DNA of 20,401 nucleotides from an uncultured Pseudomonas sp. (GTDB lineage Bacteria > Pseudomonadota > Gammaproteobacteria > Pseudomonadales > Pseudomonadaceae). Each line of letters opens with the position of its first letter. Positions within the stretch are counted from its first letter, which is position 1. The notes below the pieces were generated by a model. That model was not told the origin of the DNA. It saw only the letters and a program-made list of their open reading frames with translations, and did not search any database. The stretch lies in contig NZ_CAMPHN010000076.1 in NCBI RefSeq assembly GCF_946885885.1, forward strand, positions 1 through 20,401, given 5' to 3'. The position numbers and the translations under genes are program-made. Positions 16,540-20,401 of this stretch are shown in pieces.

Positions 16540-16563
16540 ACAATAGGCAACTCAGACAGAGCC
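16540..16563 (+). repeat. Tail module copy 1 of a composite repeat
   Basis: This sequence matches 19 of 24 positions with the tail at 20131-20154 (both start ACAATAGG and end GCC). Like the other two copies it follows an outward-facing CCTACAA repeat end, here at about 20 bases distance. It is the most degenerate of the three. Confidence 0.5.
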
Positions 16564-16565
16564 AG

Positions 16566-16603
16566 AACAGAACGCAAGAAGCCCACGCTTGCGCGCAGGC
16601 TTC
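16566..16603 (-). terminator. Intrinsic terminator of piuA
   Basis: On the minus strand GAAGCCTGCGC and GCGTGGGCTTC pair over 11 positions (two G-T wobbles) around a GCAA tetraloop (16603-16578), followed by the T-rich TTGCGTTCTGTT. It begins 20 bases past the piuA stop. It should reduce transcription from piuA into piuC. Confidence 0.75.
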
Positions 16604-16623
16604 CGGTACGGCGGGTCGCTCTA

Positions 16624-18891
16624 TCAGAAGCTCAGCTCGGTGGTGAGCATCGCCGAGCGCGGCGTGCCCATGCGCACCCGCGAGCCGCCATTGTTCAACG
16701 TTTCGATGTATTCCTCGTCGAACAGGTTATAGACGTTCAAACGTAGGTTAACGTTGTCGTTGACGCGGTAAGCGGCCATGGCGTCCGCCACCCAGTAGGA
16801 CGGGATTTTCGGCATGTTCTGGGTGCTCAGATCGGTGCCGGCGGTGACCACACGATCCTGCTCGGAAATATAGCGCGCACCGCCGCCCAGGGTCAGATCG
16901 CCCAAGGTGTAGGAGGTCCACAGGGTCGCGGTCAAGTCCGGTGACCAGCGCACACCGGTGTTCTCGCTGATCACACCAGAGTTGTTGCGGCTGACTTGAT
17001 CAAGCTGCTTGGTTTTCATATGGGCGATACCGGCGGACACCTGCCAGAAATTGCTCAACTGGCCGACCAGGCCCAGCTCGACGCCATCGACGCGGGTCTT
17101 GCCCTCCTGGAAATAGCGGGCGGCGAAAGAATCGTAGCTGACCTGCTTGTCGTTCTCGGTGCGGTAGGCCGCCAGGGTCAGCGCCAGGCGCTCATCCAGC
17201 AGGTCCCACTTGGTGCCCAGTTCGACGTGTTCGGTTTCCTGCGGGTCCAGACCGACCTGTTCGTTGGACGAGGAGGTGGAGGCGCTGGCGGCCAGGTTGA
17301 AATTATTGCTGCCCGGCGGGGTCAGCGAGTTGGCGTAGGACAGGTAGATGCTGCCGTTCTCCGCGGGCTTGAACACCACGCCGGCATTCCAGCTGGTCAG
17401 ATCGCCCGATTCGTAAGCACTGCCCGGCACCAGCGCGTTACTGGACACTGCGGCGCTGTCGGTCTCGGTGCGGAAGTGTTCGAAACGCACGCCGCCGTTG
17501 AGCGCCCACTGCTCGTTCAGGTGCAGGGTGTCGAAGACGTAGAGCGCGGCGGTCTTGGTCTCGCCGTCGGTGTAGGCGCCGGTCTTGTAGGGAGCGCCGA
17601 GGGCGTCGTGGGCACTCGGGTCGTACAGATTGGCGGGCGTGATGATTACCGCCGGGTAGGCCACGCCGTCGATGGTCTGGGCGGCGGTGGCGTAGCTGCG
17701 GTTGATCTGTTTCTCGCTCATTAGCTCGAGGCCCGCGGCCAGCTCGTTGCGCAGGCCGAAGGTGTCGAAGCTGGCGCTCAGGCTGGTCTGGTTGGCGAGA
17801 ATCTCGTTTTCCTGATCGACCACCTGGAGCCGGCGCTCTACGGTCCAGTCCGCGGGATCGGCAGTCGGCGCGCTGATGGCGTTGATGCCGGTAAGGGTGC
17901 GATCGTTGTTGCTGCGACCCCAGCGCGACAGGTTGCGCAGGGTCAGGGCGTCATTGAGGTCGTGCTCGACCTTGATGGTGAACATGTCGCCGTCGATTTT
18001 TTCCTGATCGTTTTTGGAGCCGTAATAATTCTCGCTGTCGACCTTGCCGCCAGCGTTGATATTGGCGTTGGCGTTGTAGAAACCGTGCATGCCGATGGTC
18101 GGGATACCACCATCCGGGGTGTTGTCCTGGCGTACATGCTGCGAATAGACATAAACGCGGGTCGCAGTATCCAAACCGAAGGCGATGGACGGCGCCACGC
18201 CGTAGCTGCTGTTATCGACGTAATCGCGGCCATCGACATCGCCTTCGCGACGCATCAGGTTCAAACGGAAAGCCGAGTTGTCGCCCAGTTGCTGATTGAT
18301 ATCGGCGGTAAGGCTGCTCTTGTTCGCCGTGCCGTAGCCGACGGTGGCGAAGACCTCGTCGGTCAGGGTCGGCAGCTTGGAGATCAGGTTGATATATCCG
18401 GACGACGCACCGCGACCGATATCGGAACCGGTGGCACCCTTGACCACTTCGACCTGCTCGAGGTTGAACACATCGCGGCTGACCGCGCCCAGGTCACGCA
18501 CGCCATCGACGAAAGTCGACTGCTGGGTGGAGAAGCCGCGCATCATGAAAGTGTCGCCGGCCGAGGTGTTGCCATTTTCGCCCAGCTGCATGGTGATACC
18601 GGGGGTGTTGCGCAGCGCCTCCATCAGGCTGTTGGCGCCCTGCTCACGGAGCATTTCCTTCTTGATCACCTGCACGGTCTTCGGCGTATCGAGTAGCGGC
18701 TGGGTCAGCTTGCTGTTGGCGCTTTTATCGGCCTTGTAGGGCACCTCGGCTTTGGAGGTCACGACCATCTCCGGCAAGCTCAACTCGCTCGCCGCCTCTT
18801 CCGTCTGGGCGAATGCCATCCCTGGGATAGTGGCGGCGATCAGCGCTGCCAGATGACTGACTTTTTGATGCTTGCGACTGCGAATGGTCAT
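16624..18891 (-). CDS. piuA: TonB-dependent siderophore receptor PiuA
   Basis: A 755-residue outer-membrane receptor of the Fiu/PiuA type, importing ferric (catechol-type) siderophores with TonB energy; in P. aeruginosa PiuA is also an entry route for siderophore-conjugated beta-lactams. The signal peptide runs to about residue 28 (TIPGMAFA). The plug carries MEALRNTPGITMQLGE, FMMRGFSTQQSTFVDGVRD and LEQVEVVKGATGSDIGRG. The barrel ends LTTELSF with a terminal Phe. The ATG at 18891 has GGGGA upstream and gives an ordinary signal peptide and family length; the longer reading from 19008 would run through the promoter. A Fur-like box and promoter lie upstream, a terminator follows, and piuC is next. 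Confidence 0.93.
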   Translation of the reverse strand: MTIRSRKHQKVSHLAALIAATIPGMAFAQTEEAASELSLPEMVVTSKAEVPYKADKSANSKLTQPLLDTPKTVQVIKKEMLREQGANSLMEALRNTPGITMQLGENGNTSAGDTFMMRGFSTQQSTFVDGVRDLGAVSRDVFNLEQVEVVKGATGSDIGRGASSGYINLISKLPTLTDEVFATVGYGTANKSSLTADINQQLGDNSAFRLNLMRREGDVDGRDYVDNSSYGVAPSIAFGLDTATRVYVYSQHVRQDNTPDGGIPTIGMHGFYNANANINAGGKVDSENYYGSKNDQEKIDGDMFTIKVEHDLNDALTLRNLSRWGRSNNDRTLTGINAISAPTADPADWTVERRLQVVDQENEILANQTSLSASFDTFGLRNELAAGLELMSEKQINRSYATAAQTIDGVAYPAVIITPANLYDPSAHDALGAPYKTGAYTDGETKTAALYVFDTLHLNEQWALNGGVRFEHFRTETDSAAVSSNALVPGSAYESGDLTSWNAGVVFKPAENGSIYLSYANSLTPPGSNNFNLAASASTSSSNEQVGLDPQETEHVELGTKWDLLDERLALTLAAYRTENDKQVSYDSFAARYFQEGKTRVDGVELGLVGQLSNFWQVSAGIAHMKTKQLDQVSRNNSGVISENTGVRWSPDLTATLWTSYTLGDLTLGGGARYISEQDRVVTAGTDLSTQNMPKIPSYWVADAMAAYRVNDNVNLRLNVYNLFDEEYIETLNNGGSRVRMGTPRSAMLTTELSF

Positions 18892-18979
18892 GCTTATCCC
18901 CAACAGGAAGAAGTCTCCCCCTTGCACCACAAATGGCGATCGACGGGAGGAGAAAGGTAGGTGGAATGAAACGCCGCGG

Positions 18980-19017
18980 ATGCTAACCATTGCCAAATGT
19001 AAATGCAATTGATTATC
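18980..19017 (-). promoter_or_regulatory. Promoter with overlapping Fur-like box for piuA
   Basis: On the minus strand TTGCAT (19008-19003) and TAGCAT (18985-18980) stand 17 bases apart. A Fur-like box overlaps the -35 at 18999-19017 and matches 13 of 19 consensus positions by eye; it contains GATAATCAATTGCA on the minus strand. Transcription would start near 18973, leaving a leader of about 80 bases. Spacing and sequence parallel the promoter of the other receptor gene. The -35 is poor, but the Fur match plus gene function make iron control likely. Confidence 0.68.
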
Positions 19018-19069
19018 AAATGCCGATTATGGCGTTCTGCCACGCATCCGACAGACGGCAAACTCCCAT

Positions 19070-19104
19070 AAAAAAACGCCACGATTGTTCGCGGCGTTTT
19101 CTAT
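19070..19104 (-). terminator. Bidirectional-looking intrinsic terminator
   Basis: AAAACGCC (19073-19080) and GGCGTTTT (19093-19100) form an 8-base-pair stem around a 12-base loop. On the minus strand the stem is followed by a run of seven T residues (19076-19070), so it best terminates leftward transcripts coming from the receptor remnant, insulating the piuA promoter. On the plus strand the T-run is shorter. Confidence 0.75.
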
Positions 19105-19170
19105 GGCTCTGTACCCGTTATGTGTTGAGTCGTCCCGAACAGCTATGAAGTGCATGAGGAGCGGTAAAAC

Positions 19171-19336
19171 GTAGGGTGGGTTAGGCGCGAACCGGGCTCA
19201 GGCAAACACCATCAACGCTCAACGCGCCGTAACCCACCATAGCGGTCCACCGATAAACCGCAATGGTGGGTTACGCGGCGCTCGAAATGCGTAGTGCCCT
19301 GCCATAACCAGCCCCAGCGCCGCTAACCCACCCTAC
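19171..19336. repeat. Four-armed REP cluster (GTAGGGTGGGTTA type)
   Basis: Outer arms GTAGGGTGGGTTAGGCGCG (19171) and, on the minus strand from 19336, GTAGGGTGGGTTAGCGGCGC are inverted copies. Inside them lie two more half-arms, GCGCCGTAACCCACC near 19224-19238 and GGTGGGTTACGCGGCGC near 19265-19281. The unit therefore folds as two local palindromes within one large one. It fills most of the gene-free stretch between the terminator at 19104 and the receptor remnant. Confidence 0.82.
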
Positions 19337-19352
19337 AAAAACTGCGTGCAAC

Positions 19353-19371
19353 AGGTAGCTGGGACATAGCC
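19353..19371 (+). repeat. Tail module copy 2 of a composite repeat
   Basis: AGGTAGCTGGGACATAGCC is identical at 17 of 19 positions to the copy at 20136-20154, in the same orientation. It follows the CCTACAA end of the REP cluster at about the spacing seen for the other copies. The two good copies flank the receptor remnant as direct repeats. Confidence 0.65.
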
Positions 19372-19399
19372 TTTTCTATGGGTTCGACTGGCTTCTCGG

Positions 19400-19939
19400 T
19401 TAGAAGCTGACCTGATAACCCAGGGTGAAGGTCCGCCCACGCCCCTTGAACAGCTGATCGTCACGCTTGCTGGCAGCCTGGGCGTAGTAGGTCAGGTAGC
19501 CCTTGTTCAGCAGGTTTTCGATGCCCAGACTGGCTTCGCCCACCGGCAAGCGGTAGCCAAGCGAGGCGTCGACCAGGCTGTAACCGTCGAACTCCAGCGC
19601 CGCATCATCGAAACCCCGGCTGGCATAATGGTTGGCTTGCAGACGGGTGTTGAGCTTGTCGGTCCAGTTGGCCTGCCAGCTCAGACCGTAACGGTCGGGG
19701 GAGATGTTGGCGCCATCCAGATCGGTGTCGACCTTGCCGTCGCCGTCGGTATCCGAACGGCCGTTGACCTGGGCATAGGTCGCCTGCAAACGGTGGACAG
19801 CGTTCAACCGCCAACCGGCTGTGGCCTCGATGCCGTCGATCTCGGTGCGCTCGCGCTTGACCTGATAGAAGCCACCGACGTTCTGCAGGCGCGAACCCAA
19901 CTCGGCGTCGGACTCGAAGTAGCTGATTTCGGCATCGCC
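19400..19939 (-). pseudogene. 3' remnant of a TonB-dependent siderophore receptor gene
   Basis: About 180 codons encode the C-terminal barrel strands of a receptor, from about GDAEISYFESDAELGSR to the terminal FTLGYQVSF. The style (IENLLNKGYLTYYAQAA, GRGRTFTLGY) recalls the aerobactin/rhizobactin receptor group, a tentative placement. Signal peptide, plug and most of the barrel are missing. Upstream of about 19940 the reading frame stays open but reads into low-similarity sequence and then a REP pair (20002-20115), so the open frame to 20134 is not a real N-terminus. A loop near the middle contains DTDGDGKVDTDLDG, an acidic calcium-binding-like motif. The upper boundary is approximate. No receptor part is seen further upstream. 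Confidence 0.8.
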
Positions 19940-20001
19940 CAGAGTTGGCGCACCAAAAAGACGGTGCAGGGGTATCGCCAGGCGCGAATTGCCTGCGCCC
20001 C

Positions 20002-20115
20002 GTAGGAGGGGCCGTGCGGCGTTCCGTGACCTCGGGGCGAGCTTTTCGCTGTATTCGCCAAACGATGAGCAGACAGCCCTGCGGGCTGCTTTCGCCGCGA
20101 GGGCGCGCCTCCTAC
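20002..20115. repeat. Divergent REP pair at the broken end of the receptor remnant
   Basis: GTAGGAGGGGCCGTGCGGCG starts at 20002 and its inverted partner, read on the minus strand from 20115, starts GTAGGAGGCGCGCCCTCGCG. The pair is longer and less regular than the others, with about 40 bases between recognisable arms. It sits where receptor similarity ends and is followed by tail copy 3. Confidence 0.65.
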
Positions 20116-20135
20116 AAGACATCGCAACACACAAT

Positions 20136-20154
20136 AGGTAACGGGGACATAGCC
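20136..20154 (+). repeat. Tail module copy 3 of a composite repeat
   Basis: AGGTAACGGGGACATAGCC follows the REP pair end (CCTACAA) by about 20 bases. It matches copy 2 at 17 of 19 positions and copy 1 at 19 of 24 over the longer window. It adjoins the terminator of the decarboxylase gene. Confidence 0.65.
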
Positions 20155-20157
20155 CTC

Positions 20158-20194
20158 AAAAAAATGCCGCTCACTTGCGCCAAGTGAGCGGCAT
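20158..20194 (-). terminator. Intrinsic terminator of the decarboxylase gene
   Basis: A perfect 13-base-pair stem (ATGCCGCTCACTT paired with AAGTGAGCGGCAT, 5-base loop, 20164-20194) is followed on the minus strand by seven T residues (20164-20158). It lies 32 bases after the decarboxylase stop codon. Confidence 0.92.
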
Positions 20195-20226
20195 GACCGC
20201 CGCAGCGGTTTATCGATATGAGCGGC

Positions 20227-20401
20227 TTACAGGTAGTAAGCCTTCAGCGGCGGAAAGCCGTTGAATTCCACCGCGCTGTAACTGGTGGTGTAGGCGCCGG
20301 TGGACAGCCAGTACAGGCGGTCGCCGATCGCCAGGTTGAGCGGCAAGCCGTACTTGTAGTGCTCGTACATGATGTCGGCGCTGTCGCAGGTCGGCCCGGC
20401 G
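20227..20401 (-). CDS. Type III PLP-dependent amino-acid decarboxylase, C-terminal part (ornithine-decarboxylase-like)
   Basis: The last 57 codons of a gene entering from the right edge. The peptide contains GPTCDSADIMYE, the conserved motif holding the catalytic Cys and Asp of fold-type III ornithine/lysine/arginine-type decarboxylases. It continues with LNLAIGDRLYWLSTGAYTTS and ends FNGFPPLKAYYL, the usual C-terminus of bacterial ornithine decarboxylases. The enzyme would make putrescine from ornithine (or cadaverine from lysine). In P. aeruginosa speC (PA4519) lies a few genes from piuABC, which supports ornithine decarboxylase, but the missing N-terminal part prevents a firm symbol. The 5' end is cut by the window; a strong terminator follows. 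Confidence 0.88.
   Translation of the reverse strand, partial: AGPTCDSADIMYEHYKYGLPLNLAIGDRLYWLSTGAYTTSYSAVEFNGFPPLKAYYL

Noticed and set aside
18892..19008. Upstream start extending piuA by 39 codons
   Set aside because: It would translate through the predicted promoter and bury the signal peptide.
17..20115. Repeated palindromes considered as a CRISPR array or insertion-sequence ends
   Set aside because: The repeats are dispersed inverted pairs between genes without regular spacers, cas genes or a transposase in the window; they fit REP elements.
19940..20134. Open frame extending the receptor remnant to a full-looking start
   Set aside because: The extra N-terminal residues are Arg/Ala-rich translation of a REP pair and contain no signal peptide or plug domain.

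Overview
The window reads as chromosomal DNA of a Pseudomonas-type gammaproteobacterium. The evidence is high-GC coding sequence, many palindromic intergenic elements starting with GTAG (the REP type typical of Pseudomonas), a dppCDF set, and a piuA-piuC-piuB iron-uptake locus beside an ornithine-decarboxylase-like gene, a neighbourhood known from P. aeruginosa PAO1 (piu genes PA4513-PA4515, speC PA4519). No tRNA, rRNA, CRISPR array, complete insertion sequence or phage gene was seen.

Layout. Positions 1-3200, plus strand: the distal part of a di/oligopeptide ABC importer operon (permease dppC, ATPases dppD and dppF), with REP pairs before dppC, between dppC and dppD, and after dppF. Positions 3239-4885, minus strand: an ankyrin-repeat protein with a kelch-like C-terminal domain and visibly lower GC. 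Positions 4940-7274, minus strand: pxpA-pxpB-pxpC, the ATP-dependent 5-oxoprolinase, with 4-base overlaps between genes. Positions 7332-11841, minus strand: a TonB-dependent receptor followed by a small PepSY-type membrane protein, a membrane-anchored flavin/2Fe-2S reductase and a secreted monohaem cytochrome c. Positions 11961-18891, minus strand: piuA (receptor), piuC (Fe(II)/2-oxoglutarate dioxygenase), an FMN-dependent 2-hydroxyacid oxidase, and piuB (PepSY-flavodoxin-FAD/NAD reductase). Positions 18892-20226: a repeat-rich gap holding the 3' remnant of a third TonB receptor gene. Positions 20227-20401: the 3' end of a type III PLP decarboxylase gene.

How it works together. The two receptor clusters look like parallel Fe(III)-siderophore systems: an outer-membrane receptor imports the complex, and a PepSY membrane reductase carries electrons across the inner membrane to free the iron. 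In one cluster the reductase is a single polypeptide (PiuB); in the other the PepSY part and the flavin/Fe-S part are separate genes with a cytochrome c downstream. Both receptor genes have a nearly superimposable promoter overlapped by a Fur-like box, and a weaker third copy lies before piuB, so co-repression by iron is inferred.

Most worth a second look: the FMN oxidase coupled to piuC, the split reductase cluster, the ankyrin/kelch fusion, and a recurring intergenic unit (REP palindrome followed by a conserved tail resembling AGGTAACGGGGACATAGCC) that occurs three times around piuA and the receptor remnant.
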